From Ensifer adhaerens (GTDB lineage: Bacteria > Pseudomonadota > Alphaproteobacteria > Rhizobiales > Rhizobiaceae), in contig NZ_JABEKT010000001.1 of NCBI RefSeq assembly GCF_013283195.1, positions 1,462,795-1,526,794 on the forward strand: a DNA stretch of 64,000 bases, given 5' to 3'. Shown here piece by piece: positions 25,349 to 33,321 of the stretch (within the stretch, counting starts at the first letter, position 1; each line of letters opens with the position of its first letter). Below the pieces are notes generated by a model. The model was not told the DNA's origin, searched no databases, and saw only the letters and a list, made by a program, of their open reading frames with translations. The position numbers were made by a program, and so were the translations under genes.

Positions 25349-25740
25349 GGATAGGATCCTGCAATGGGCCGGAGAACGATGGTTCAACTGTTGGCGTTCT
25401 CATCGGCTTTCAAGAAAAGCGTCCACGCCAATTGAAGCCGCAGAGCGACCTTGGCGTCGGTGGTTTTTCATGCCGGTGAGCGTCGCTAACGGATCAGGCG
25501 CACGGATCGGTATCCCTGTTTTAAAGCGGCTTCATACCAGCCAGTACGGTCGAGCCGCGAGCGCCGACCTGAGGCATTCCGACCGTCAGCCTCATTCGAA
25601 GACGGTGGCACAAGGACGCCACAATCGGCGCCTAGCGATCTGCGCAGCATTCGACTCAGCTCAGCGTCGGGCCGAATGCTTATTGTTCAACAGTCAGTTA
25701 GAGCGTCGGCATGCGTGCCCGGCGCACGACGGAGAAACAC
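25349..25740. other. Intergenic region upstream of the beta-lactamase gene
   Basis: About 390 bp. Plus-strand open frames through it have no recognisable protein family and atypical composition. I find no AmpR-type regulator gene, clear promoter or repeat. The last 60 bp (AT-richer, around 25675-25700) may hold the bla promoter. Confidence 0.4.
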
Positions 25741-26631
25741 GTGTCGCTACTCATCAATCGTCGCCAACTGCTCGTCGGCTCCGCGCTGATCTACCCGGCC
25801 ATCGCCTTCGGCTCGCCCGCAAAGGCCGCCGCTGCCGCCGGTAATGATGTCGATGCGCAGCTTTCCGAACTCGAAAAGCGCACCGGCGGCCGGCTCGGCG
25901 TTTCCGTCCTCGACATGGAAACCGATATATCCTTCGGCTGCCGCGAGGATGAGCGTTTCGCCATGTGCTCGAGCTTCAAGACGCTGGCCGCCGGCTTCGT
26001 TCTGGCCCGCGCGGATCAGGGCGCCGAAAAGCTAGATCGCCGCATCGTCGTTGCGCAGAAGGACATCATCGCCCATTCGCCGGTGACTGAGAAACATATC
26101 GGCGGCGAGGGCATGACGATCGCAGACCTCTGTGCCGCAACGATGACGACGAGCGACAACGCGGCGGCGAACCTCTTGCTAGAAAGCTTCGGCGGTCCGC
26201 AGGCACTGACCGGCTGGCTGCGCACGATCGGCGACGAGACCACGCGTCTCGACCGCAACGAACCGACCTTGAACGAAGCCAGGAAAGACGATCCGCGCGA
26301 CACGACGACGCCGGCCGCGATGCTGGAAACGCTTGGGCTTCTCGCTTTCGGGCCGGCACTCACCGAGCCGTCGCGCAAGCTGCTGATCGAGTGGATGGTT
26401 GCCAACACGACCGGCGACCAGCGCATCCGTGCCGGCCTGCCGAAGGGCTGGAGAGTTGGCGACAAGACGGGAACGAACTCCACGGGCTCGGCGTCCGACA
26501 TCGCCATCGTCTGGCCGGAGGGCCGGGGGCCGTTGCTGGTCGCGGTCTATATCGCAGAGGCGACGGCGCCGCTTGCCGAGCTGAACACCGTCTTTGCCGA
26601 TGTCGGCCGGATGGCCGCGGAGATGGTTTAG
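25741..26631 (+). CDS. bla: Class A beta-lactamase
   Basis: 296 residues from GTG 25741 (GGAG nearby; an ATG at 25711 is the alternative). The signal peptide has a twin-arginine motif (NRRQLLVGSALIYPAIAFG), suggesting Tat export. All class A signatures are present: SSFK (catalytic Ser and Lys), SDN loop (TTSDNAAANLL), the omega-loop Glu in EPTLNEA, and DKTGTN. A Cys precedes the active Ser (position 69 in Ambler numbering), but no partner Cys is evident at 238. Ser-type hydrolysis of penicillins/cephalosporins is expected; the spectrum cannot be predicted. The 3' end overlaps the convergent ABC gene by 4 bp. Confidence 0.95.
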   Translation: MSLLINRRQLLVGSALIYPAIAFGSPAKAAAAAGNDVDAQLSELEKRTGGRLGVSVLDMETDISFGCREDERFAMCSSFKTLAAGFVLARADQGAEKLDRRIVVAQKDIIAHSPVTEKHIGGEGMTIADLCAATMTTSDNAAANLLLESFGGPQALTGWLRTIGDETTRLDRNEPTLNEARKDDPRDTTTPAAMLETLGLLAFGPALTEPSRKLLIEWMVANTTGDQRIRAGLPKGWRVGDKTGTNSTGSASDIAIVWPEGRGPLLVAVYIAEATAPLAELNTVFADVGRMAAEMV

Positions 26632-28328
26632 CCGGCGGTCGCCAGGTCGGCATTGGCCGCAGCGGTCTCCGTCGCGCGCCACTTCTTCAGCCGGATGACC
26701 TGGTCATCGACGCCAATGACGCTCTTGCGGTGGGTGATGGCGATTACCGTCACCTGGCCGCAGACTTCGCGGATATGCGCCATGATATCGCGCTCGGTTG
26801 CCTCGTCGAGCGCCGAACTGGCTTCGTCCAGAAACAGGAATTCGGGGTCGTCGTAGAGTGCGCGGGCAATCGCGATGCGCTGGCGCTCGCCGCCCGAAAG
26901 CTTGAGGCCACGTTCGCCGACCGACGTGTCGAAGCGCGCGGGCAAAGCCTCGATGAAATCGAGGATGGCGGCCTTGCGGGCGGCGGCGACAAGGCGGTCA
27001 TGATCCTGCGGTCGGCCGAGCGCAATGTTGGTGGCAAGGCTTTCGTTGAGCATCACGATGTCCTGCGGCACAACGCCAACCTTTGCGAACCAGTCGGCGC
27101 GAGAAATGTCAGCCAGATCCTGACCGTCCACGTCGATCCGACCCTTGGTGGGATCAATCGATTTCAAGACCAGCTTGAACGCCGTCGACTTTCCCGCGCC
27201 GGTCGGGCCGACCAGATAAGTGATGCGCCCGCGTTCCGCCTGGAAGCTCAGTGCTTCGACGCCACGGCTCTCGCCGTAGGAAAAACCGACGCCGTCGAAC
27301 GTCAGGCGCCCCTCGGTTGGCGCAAATTTTTTGGAATGTCGGGCGTTGGTTTCGTCTTCGGCATGCCACATGGCTGCAAAGGGGCCGAAACGCGCCTTGG
27401 ATTCCATCAGCGTGCTGACAGCCCGTCCTATCATCTCGAAGGGCGAGTTCAGTTGAAGCAGCAGCATGTTGAAAAGAACGAGGTCGCCGGTTGAAAGCTC
27501 TCCGGTCTCGAGACGTGGAACGAGAAGAAGGAAGGTAACGCCAAGTTGCAGCCCCAACGCGGTTGCGGACGCAGCTCCGCCGAGCGCTTCAGTGCCGAAG
27601 AAACGGCGCCATCCGTCACGCGAGATTGCCTCCTTTTCGACGAAACGGGCGTTCATCCACCGCTCGCTGCGGAAGTGCCGCAATGTTTCCATCGCGTTGA
27701 TGGCGTTGCCGGTAAACTTGGCATTTTCCTGCGAGGCTTTCATCGCAGTTTCGATGTGGCGTGCGGCGACCTTGGAGGTGTAAAAGCGCAGGCCGATGAA
27801 GATGCAGCCATAAAACAGCGCCACCAGGATGAGCTCGTTGCTGATCGTCGCACCGAGCATGACCAGCGTCACGCCAATCTGCAGTGTTCCAGGAATGAAA
27901 CCGCCGAGAAGCGTGGTCGAGATGTTGTTGAGCGCGCGTTCGCCGCCAGTGCCTGCCTGCTGGATCTGCGTGGGATTGTGCTCGACGAAGAAAGCCCCGG
28001 TCTTCGTCAGCAGCCGATCGAAAAAGGCGGTCCGGACGATGAAGCCGAGCGCTTGGCCCTGGCTCGCCGCGAGATACATGAGGCTGTTCTGCATCGCCGT
28101 CGAAAGCGCCATGACCAGAGCATAGAGCAGGAAACCGCCGATGACGGAAACGGAAGGGTCGTTCAGCCTGTCGATCTGTCTGGAGAAGAGATACGGACCA
28201 GCGACAAAGCTCAGGGAGGTCAGGACCGTGATCGCGACGAGCAACAGGATCGAGAGCCACTCCGTCCGCCAGTAGCGAGCAAAAATAACCGCCATCGGTT
28301 CGCCCGCAAGGCGCCAATCGTCACGCAT
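26628..28328 (-). CDS. ABC exporter, fused permease-ATPase
   Basis: 566 residues: six membrane segments in roughly residues 20-310, then an ABC ATPase with Walker A GPTGAGKST, signature LSGGERQR, Walker B FLFLDEASSALDE and switch His ITHRKS. It is a half-size type IV exporter that would act as a dimer. Start ATG 28328 has AGGAG. A nested palindrome occupies its 5' untranslated region (28345-28388). Substrate unknown; proximity to bla may be coincidental as the genes converge. Confidence 0.9.
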   Translation of the reverse strand: MRDDWRLAGEPMAVIFARYWRTEWLSILLLVAITVLTSLSFVAGPYLFSRQIDRLNDPSVSVIGGFLLYALVMALSTAMQNSLMYLAASQGQALGFIVRTAFFDRLLTKTGAFFVEHNPTQIQQAGTGGERALNNISTTLLGGFIPGTLQIGVTLVMLGATISNELILVALFYGCIFIGLRFYTSKVAARHIETAMKASQENAKFTGNAINAMETLRHFRSERWMNARFVEKEAISRDGWRRFFGTEALGGAASATALGLQLGVTFLLLVPRLETGELSTGDLVLFNMLLLQLNSPFEMIGRAVSTLMESKARFGPFAAMWHAEDETNARHSKKFAPTEGRLTFDGVGFSYGESRGVEALSFQAERGRITYLVGPTGAGKSTAFKLVLKSIDPTKGRIDVDGQDLADISRADWFAKVGVVPQDIVMLNESLATNIALGRPQDHDRLVAAARKAAILDFIEALPARFDTSVGERGLKLSGGERQRIAIARALYDDPEFLFLDEASSALDEATERDIMAHIREVCGQVTVIAITHRKSVIGVDDQVIRLKKWRATETAAANADLATAG

Positions 28329-28344
28329 ATCCCTGTTCTCCTGT

Positions 28345-28388
28345 GAATCGGCAGGGCGACATATGTCGCGTGCCGGGGGTGCCGATTC
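28345..28388 (-). promoter_or_regulatory. Nested inverted repeat in the ABC exporter 5' region
   Basis: Outer arms GAATCGGCA (28345-28353) and TGCCGATTC (28380-28388) are perfect complements and enclose the perfect palindrome GCGACATATGTCGC (28356-28369). A TATAAT hexamer on the minus strand (28409-28404) would start transcription near 28397. The structure would then be at the 5' end of the mRNA, ending 2 nt before the Shine-Dalgarno. Confidence 0.55.
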
Positions 28389-28421
28389 AAGGAAAAGTTG
28401 AGAATTATAGGCAAGTTTATT

Positions 28422-28886
28422 TTAGGCTGCAGGGCTTCCGTCGGCGATATCGGATGCGGTATCATTGCGCTGCTGGTCGACGCCCATCGCGCGCTCGACC
28501 GCCTTGCGGATTTCGTCCTCGATCGCTTCGCGCTGCTTCGGGTCCATCGCCTTGAGTTCGTCTTCTGTGATGCCGTGCGCCTCAAGGATCTGGGCGCGAA
28601 TCTGCTCCGCGAAGCTCATCTTGGCGCGTTTCAGGAACTCATCGCCGACTGATTCGCCTGAGGCCGTCTGTTCGCCGGTTCCGATCGAAGGCTTGGCTTC
28701 CTCTTCCCGGGTCGCGCTGATCCAGAAGGCGTTGGACAGCGAGGCTGAACTGGAAGCCGGTGCAATGGTCGGCGGCAGTCTTGGTCGGGCATCGGTGCTG
28801 CCATTTTCTTCGAGTGGCGCGGCCGGTCCCGATTGGGCGCGGCGCTGCGAGAAGTAGTAGTTCGAGATGCTGTTGTCGATTTTCAT
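28422..28886 (-). CDS. Conserved hypothetical protein, Rhizobiales
   Basis: 154 residues starting MKIDNSISNYYFSQRRAQSG. The first 80 residues are Ser/Pro/Ala-rich and probably disordered. The C-terminal half is a predicted helical module (FAEQIRAQILEAHGITEDEL, then KAMDPKQREAIEDEIRKAVE) seen at the end of many alphaproteobacterial hypothetical proteins. No function known. Same strand as the ABC exporter downstream and gcd upstream. Confidence 0.75.
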   Translation of the reverse strand: MKIDNSISNYYFSQRRAQSGPAAPLEENGSTDARPRLPPTIAPASSSASLSNAFWISATREEEAKPSIGTGEQTASGESVGDEFLKRAKMSFAEQIRAQILEAHGITEDELKAMDPKQREAIEDEIRKAVERAMGVDQQRNDTASDIADGSPAA

Positions 28887-28991
28887 GGGAATCCCCCGGA
28901 ATCTTATGTCCGGGGGAAGCTGCTTCCGGTGGCTTGTGTGGAGCTTGCCAATACAACCCAATAGCGAGAATTAGGGGTGCCTGCTCGCGCT

Positions 28992-31325
28992 CTAGGGCAG
29001 GGTATAGGCGATGACGTAGTCTCCAGGCTTGGTGCCCACCGAGCCGTGGCCGCCGGCGACGATCAGCACATATTGCTTGTCGCCGACCGCATAGCTCATC
29101 GGCGTCGACTGGCCGCCGGCCGGAAGACGTGCTTCCCAGAGCTGCTTGCCCGTCGTCAGGTCATAGGCGCGCAGATAATCGTCCACCGCCGCGCCGAGGA
29201 AGGCGACGCCGCCCTTGGTGATCATCGGTCCGCCGATGCCGGGAACGCCGACCTTGAAGGGCAGCGGCAAGGGCGTCATGTCCTCGACGGTGCCGTTCTT
29301 GTGCTTGTAGGCGATCTTGCCCGTCCTGAGATCGGCACCCGCGACGTAACCCCACGGTGGTGCCTGGCAGGGGATACCAAGCGGGCCGAGGAACGGCCCC
29401 ATGAACACACCATAGGGCGCGCCGTCGTTGCGGTTGAGGCCCTGCTCGGATCCTTTTTCGTCCTGGCCCTTCGGCGGGATCTGGTCGCGCGGAACGAGGC
29501 GCGAGGTGAAGGCGAGGTAGGTCGGCATGCCGAACATGACCTGCCGTTCCGGATCAACCGCAACCGAGCCCCAGTTGAACGTGCCGAAATTGCCGGGATA
29601 GACGAGTGTCCCTTCCAGCGACGGCGGCGTATAGCGCCCCTCGTATTTCAGCGAGCGGAACGAGATGCGGCAGGCGAGCTGGTCGAACATCGTCACGCCC
29701 CACATGTTCCGCTCCTGCAGAGGTGCCGGCATGAAAGTGAGGCCGGAGACCGGCTGGGTCGGCGCGGTGAAATCTTCCGGGATCGCGCCCTTGGGAGCTG
29801 CGACTTCCTCGATCGGGATGATCGGCTCGCCGCTCCTGCGATCGAGCACGTAGATATCGCCCTGTTTCGTCGGTCCGACGAGCGCCGGCACGACTGTGCC
29901 GTCGTCCTTGGTAATGTCGAGCAGCGCCGGTTGTGCCGGCACATCCATGTCCCAGAGATCGTGGTGCACGGTCTGGCGCACCCAGCGCACCGCGCCGGAA
30001 TTGATGTCGAGCGCGACGATCGAGGAAGAATACTTCTCCACATGTTCGCTGCGGCCCATGCCGAGCTGGTCCGGCACCTGGTTGCCCATCGGGATATAGA
30101 CGAGGCCGAGACCGTCGTCGTAGCTGGACACCGACCAGCTGTTGGGCGAGTTGGTGCTGTAGGTCTGCCCCTCAGGCAGCGGCGTTGTCACGTCAGGGTT
30201 GCCGCTGTCCCAGTTCCAGATGAGGGCGCCGGTGTTGATGTCGAAGGCGCGGATGACGCCGGATTGTTCCTGGGTGGAATAGTTGTCGTTGACGGCGCCA
30301 CCGATGATCAGCTTGCCGGCGACGGCGACCGGTGGCGAGGTCGAATAGTAATAGCCGGCCGGGTTGTACTTCATGCCCTTTTCGAGGTGCAGCACGCCGT
30401 TGTCGGCAAAGCTGGTGCAGACGGCGCCCGTTGCCGCATCGAGCGCGATCAACCGCGCATCGGAGGTCGGCAGGTAGACCCGTTCGGCGCAGACGCCGCC
30501 GCCAGTTGCCGCCGGATCGGCCCAATAGGTGACGCCGCGGCAGGTCTGGTGCTGCCGGTCCGGGTTCATGCCGGAGTTGCTGTCATACTTCCATTTCTCC
30601 TCGCCGGTCGCAGCGTCGAGCGCGATCGCCCAGTTGTGCGGCGTGCAGGCATACAGCGTGTCCTTCACCTTGATCGGCGTCACCTGATAGGTGGTCTCGC
30701 CCACGTCCTCGGGGCGTTTGACGTCGCCCGTCTGATATTGCCAGGCAACCTTGAGGTTCGCGACATTGTCAGGGGTAATCTGATCGAGCGGCGCATACCG
30801 CTGGCCGAACGGCGTGCGCCCGTACTGATGCCATTCGCCTGGTGGTACGTTGCCGCCGAGCGGCGGATTGGCGGCGACCACGTCGCTTGGCAGATCGCCA
30901 CGGATGTCGTGCGGATCCTGGGTCAGCGAATAGCCGGCGATGCCGATCGAGGCGAGGACGGCGACCGCCAGCGGCCACGCGCCGGCGGCATAGCGTTCGC
31001 CGGTCGGGCTCTCGAAGCCGAGCGGGCGACGGATCGCCGGCAGCATCAGCCACAGGCCGAGCAGCACGATAATGCCGCCACGGGGTCCGAGCTGCCACCA
31101 GTCGAACCCGACTTCCCAGACGGCCCAGGCGAGTGAGCCGAGGATGATCAGGGCATAAAGCCAGATAGCGGCGGCGTTGCGCTTGAAGAGAAGAATGGCC
31201 GTCAGCAGGAAGCCGATACCGGCGATGAGATAATAGGGACTGCCGCCAAGCATCAGGAGTTCGATTCCGCCGCCGCCGAGCGCGATACCGATCAGGGCGA
31301 AGACGATGGCCGTCAGAATAAGCAT
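28992..31325 (-). CDS. gcd: Membrane-bound PQQ-dependent glucose dehydrogenase
   Basis: 777 residues: about five N-terminal membrane helices (residues 1-125), then an eight-bladed beta-propeller with repeated W-motifs. Blocks such as GEWHQYGRTPFGQRYAPLDQ, QTCRGVTYW and WDMDVPAQPALLDI match Gcd. It oxidises glucose to gluconolactone in the periplasm, passing electrons to ubiquinone, and needs PQQ; no pqq genes are in the window. The ATG at 31325 (MLILTAIVFALIG) has GGGAG. A frame continuing to 31781 has no family resemblance. Confidence 0.95.
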   Translation of the reverse strand: MLILTAIVFALIGIALGGGGIELLMLGGSPYYLIAGIGFLLTAILLFKRNAAAIWLYALIILGSLAWAVWEVGFDWWQLGPRGGIIVLLGLWLMLPAIRRPLGFESPTGERYAAGAWPLAVAVLASIGIAGYSLTQDPHDIRGDLPSDVVAANPPLGGNVPPGEWHQYGRTPFGQRYAPLDQITPDNVANLKVAWQYQTGDVKRPEDVGETTYQVTPIKVKDTLYACTPHNWAIALDAATGEEKWKYDSNSGMNPDRQHQTCRGVTYWADPAATGGGVCAERVYLPTSDARLIALDAATGAVCTSFADNGVLHLEKGMKYNPAGYYYSTSPPVAVAGKLIIGGAVNDNYSTQEQSGVIRAFDINTGALIWNWDSGNPDVTTPLPEGQTYSTNSPNSWSVSSYDDGLGLVYIPMGNQVPDQLGMGRSEHVEKYSSSIVALDINSGAVRWVRQTVHHDLWDMDVPAQPALLDITKDDGTVVPALVGPTKQGDIYVLDRRSGEPIIPIEEVAAPKGAIPEDFTAPTQPVSGLTFMPAPLQERNMWGVTMFDQLACRISFRSLKYEGRYTPPSLEGTLVYPGNFGTFNWGSVAVDPERQVMFGMPTYLAFTSRLVPRDQIPPKGQDEKGSEQGLNRNDGAPYGVFMGPFLGPLGIPCQAPPWGYVAGADLRTGKIAYKHKNGTVEDMTPLPLPFKVGVPGIGGPMITKGGVAFLGAAVDDYLRAYDLTTGKQLWEARLPAGGQSTPMSYAVGDKQYVLIVAGGHGSVGTKPGDYVIAYTLP

Positions 31326-31690
31326 GGTGGGAACTCCCGAATTGAAGTACGGCGCCGTTGCACGGCTTTTTCGTTGGGGCGGCCCGGATGAACGGCCACG
31401 CGGGAAAAATCGGTATCGGGGTCGGCGGTCGCGAGGCAGACCGCGGCCGTCAGATCGGGCTTGGGCCAGTCTCGCGACGGCCCGCCCTCTAGCACCTAAC
31501 GCGCCGGACTTGCCTTTCAATAGCCGCAATTTCGCAGCGCAAAATTTAAGGTGTCCGCAATGAAGTTGCGCGCCGGGGAGCTGAGCAATGCTTCTCGGCC
31601 TGCCGGGCACGGCCGCCTCGGCAGTCGCATGACAGGCCAAGGCCTGGCGCGCAGGCGAGACGTCTGTCGAAGACAGCGAGTGTGGACTGT
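31326..31690. other. Intergenic region upstream of gcd
   Basis: About 365 bp between the gcd start and the end of the DUF6958 gene, both on the minus strand. Open frames continue through it because of high GC, but I recognise no protein. It presumably contains the gcd promoter; no clear box or hairpin stands out. Confidence 0.4.
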
Positions 31691-31990
31691 CTAGGCGAGG
31701 CGAAGGCGCAGCGGTTTGGTGTTTTCCCGGCGCAGCACGCCCTTGGCCTCGAGGTCGAGCTGGACCGCCTTCAGCCACCACCCGGCCTTCTCGCCGCCAG
31801 GAAAGAGATCGTCGGGCAGCAAAGGCAGCAGCATCTGCTTTGCTTCCGCAACCGTGAGGGGCGCGTCAGAGCGGGATAGCGCTGTCAGCAGCGCGTCCTT
31901 CATCGCATCGTATTTGACCTTGTCGACACGGGTGACGTGTCCGGGCGAAACGATATTCTGGATCTCGATCTTTTCACGTCCCGTGGCCAT
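31691..31990 (-). CDS. DUF6958-family small protein
   Basis: A 99-residue soluble protein. The core KIEIQNIVSPGHVTRVDKVK with PLLPDDLFPGGEKAGWWLKA, then VQLDLEAKGVL, is the recognisable DUF6958 pattern, resembling a winged-helix fold. Function unknown. Its start overlaps the end of the upstream GFA-type gene by 17 bp, implying translational coupling. Confidence 0.82.
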   Translation of the reverse strand: MATGREKIEIQNIVSPGHVTRVDKVKYDAMKDALLTALSRSDAPLTVAEAKQMLLPLLPDDLFPGGEKAGWWLKAVQLDLEAKGVLRRENTKPLRLRLA

Positions 31991-32534
31991 CGAGCGCTCC
32001 CTTCACATAGTCGATGTCAGGTGACCGGAACGCCATTGCGGCCCAGGCGCCGATGAGCTTCAGCATGAACTTTCCGGAATGCCCGGCGTAGCTGGGCAGG
32101 TCGTCGGCGATGGTGACACCTGGCCGGCGGTCCCGTGTCATCACCCGCATCTGCACCGGTGGCCGCGCCTCTTCCTCGAGCCGATTTCGATAAAGCGTCA
32201 GCCAATGACCACCGGTAAACTCGAGGAACATCGGTGTGTTGCAGCACGTTGCGACAACGCGTCGGGTCTTTGACGTTGGTGCCAGTCGATGTTCATGCAG
32301 CTGATCGGCGCCACGAACGCAGTTTATCCGGTCCTTGCGGAAGAGAACGAAATCCGTGGAACCATCGCCGTTGAGCACCGGCGAGGCGCCGGGCAGTGCC
32401 GCGAAGATTTCGCCTGCCGTCCGGCAGCTTTGGCAATAACAAGCGGCTGTCACGATCGGGCTGCCGACAGCGCGCATGTGCACCTGCCCGCACTCGCATC
32501 GCGCATTCAAAGTCCGGTTTTCGCTCCTGCTCAC
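31974..32534 (-). CDS. DUF6151/GFA-like zinc protein
   Basis: 186 residues from GTG 32534 (GGAG 8-9 nt upstream); a TTG two codons further up is also possible. Zinc-ligand Cys pairs CECG, CYCQSC and the later ATCCNTPMF match glutathione-dependent-formaldehyde-activating-enzyme-like (Mss4-fold) proteins of the DUF6151 group. No activity is established for this group. Operon with the DUF6958 gene, divergent from a TetR gene with a strong operator between. Confidence 0.82.
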   Translation of the reverse strand: MSRSENRTLNARCECGQVHMRAVGSPIVTAACYCQSCRTAGEIFAALPGASPVLNGDGSTDFVLFRKDRINCVRGADQLHEHRLAPTSKTRRVVATCCNTPMFLEFTGGHWLTLYRNRLEEEARPPVQMRVMTRDRRPGVTIADDLPSYAGHSGKFMLKLIGAWAAMAFRSPDIDYVKGALDGHGT

Positions 32535-32557
32535 CCGCAATCTCCGTCTTCAAACTC

Positions 32558-32586
32558 AAATCAAACTGTACCGTCCAGTTTGATTT
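32558..32586. promoter_or_regulatory. TetR-type operator, perfect 11-bp dyad
   Basis: AAATCAAACTG (32558-32568) and CAGTTTGATTT (32576-32586) are perfect inverse complements with the 7-bp spacer TACCGTC. The core ACTGTACCGTCCAGT resembles operators of AcrR/BepR-like TetR repressors in rhizobia and Brucella. It lies between the GFA-type and tetR genes. Confidence 0.75.
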
Positions 32587-32643
32587 GTCAATGCGGTCGT
32601 GCTAACCGGGACCGCAGGCCCCTGTGAGAGGTTGTGACTGAAA

Positions 32644-33276
32644 ATGACGAACCCGGTCGAGACGCGAACGACAAGGAAGCGCCAGTCCATCCTGGCTGCC
32701 GCTACCGAGCTTTTCCTGCAGCGCGGTTTCCTTGCGACCAACATGGACGAGGTGGCGGCGATCGCAAGTGTGTCGAAGCAGACCGTCTACACCCATTTCG
32801 GCACCAAGGAAGCGCTGTTCCTCGAGATCGTCACCGGCATGACGGGCGAGGCCGGCGATGAACTGGAAGGGCAGGTAGCAGACCCCGTTGATGGGCGCCC
32901 GATCGAAGACTTTCTGCTGGAGTTTGCCGAACAGCAGCTGGCGATCGTCATGACGCCGCGGCTGATGCAGTTGCGGCGCCTGGTGATCGGCGAGGCTGAA
33001 CGCTTTCCGGAGCTCGGCAAGAGGTTGCACGCAAAGGGGCCGGGCCGGTCAATCGGCCGGCTCACGAAAGCCTTTGCCCACTACAGCGAGAGCGGCGACG
33101 TCGAGGCGGAGGACCAGCGCGCCGCCGCATCCTTCTTCAACTGGTTGGTGATGGGCGAGCCCGTCAATGACGCCATGCTGCTCGGTGATCGGGCCATTCC
33201 TGATGCCGATGCTCTTCGCAGCCATGCAAGGGAAAGCGTGCGGATTTTTCTCGCTGCCTATGGCCGGAGGCCATAG
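32644..33276 (+). CDS. TetR-family transcriptional regulator
   Basis: 210 residues with a canonical TetR HTH (KRQSILAAATELFLQRGFLATNMDEVAAIASVSKQTVYTHFGTKEALF) and an AefR-like C-terminal ligand domain (LMQLRRLVIGEAERFPELG, FFNWLVMGEPVNDAML). Divergent from the GFA/DUF6958 pair; the perfect dyad between them is its likely operator. The effector is unknown. Confidence 0.9.
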   Translation: MTNPVETRTTRKRQSILAAATELFLQRGFLATNMDEVAAIASVSKQTVYTHFGTKEALFLEIVTGMTGEAGDELEGQVADPVDGRPIEDFLLEFAEQQLAIVMTPRLMQLRRLVIGEAERFPELGKRLHAKGPGRSIGRLTKAFAHYSESGDVEAEDQRAAASFFNWLVMGEPVNDAMLLGDRAIPDADALRSHARESVRIFLAAYGRRP

Positions 33277-33321
33277 GCGCGGACCATGACCTGTAAGCGT
33301 TGCGCGCCTGTCGATTTGTCC

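Noticed and set aside
25347-25844. Plus-strand gene upstream of and overlapping bla
   Set aside because: No recognisable family, poor ribosome site, and it continues out of frame into the beta-lactamase coding region.
28977-31136. Plus-strand open frame of about 700 codons opposite gcd
   Set aside because: Antisense shadow of glucose dehydrogenase, with His/Arg-rich unnatural composition and no motifs.
31326-31781. Extension of glucose dehydrogenase by about 150 residues
   Set aside because: No Gcd has such an N-terminus; the first membrane helix starts at MLILTAIV and GGGAG precedes it.
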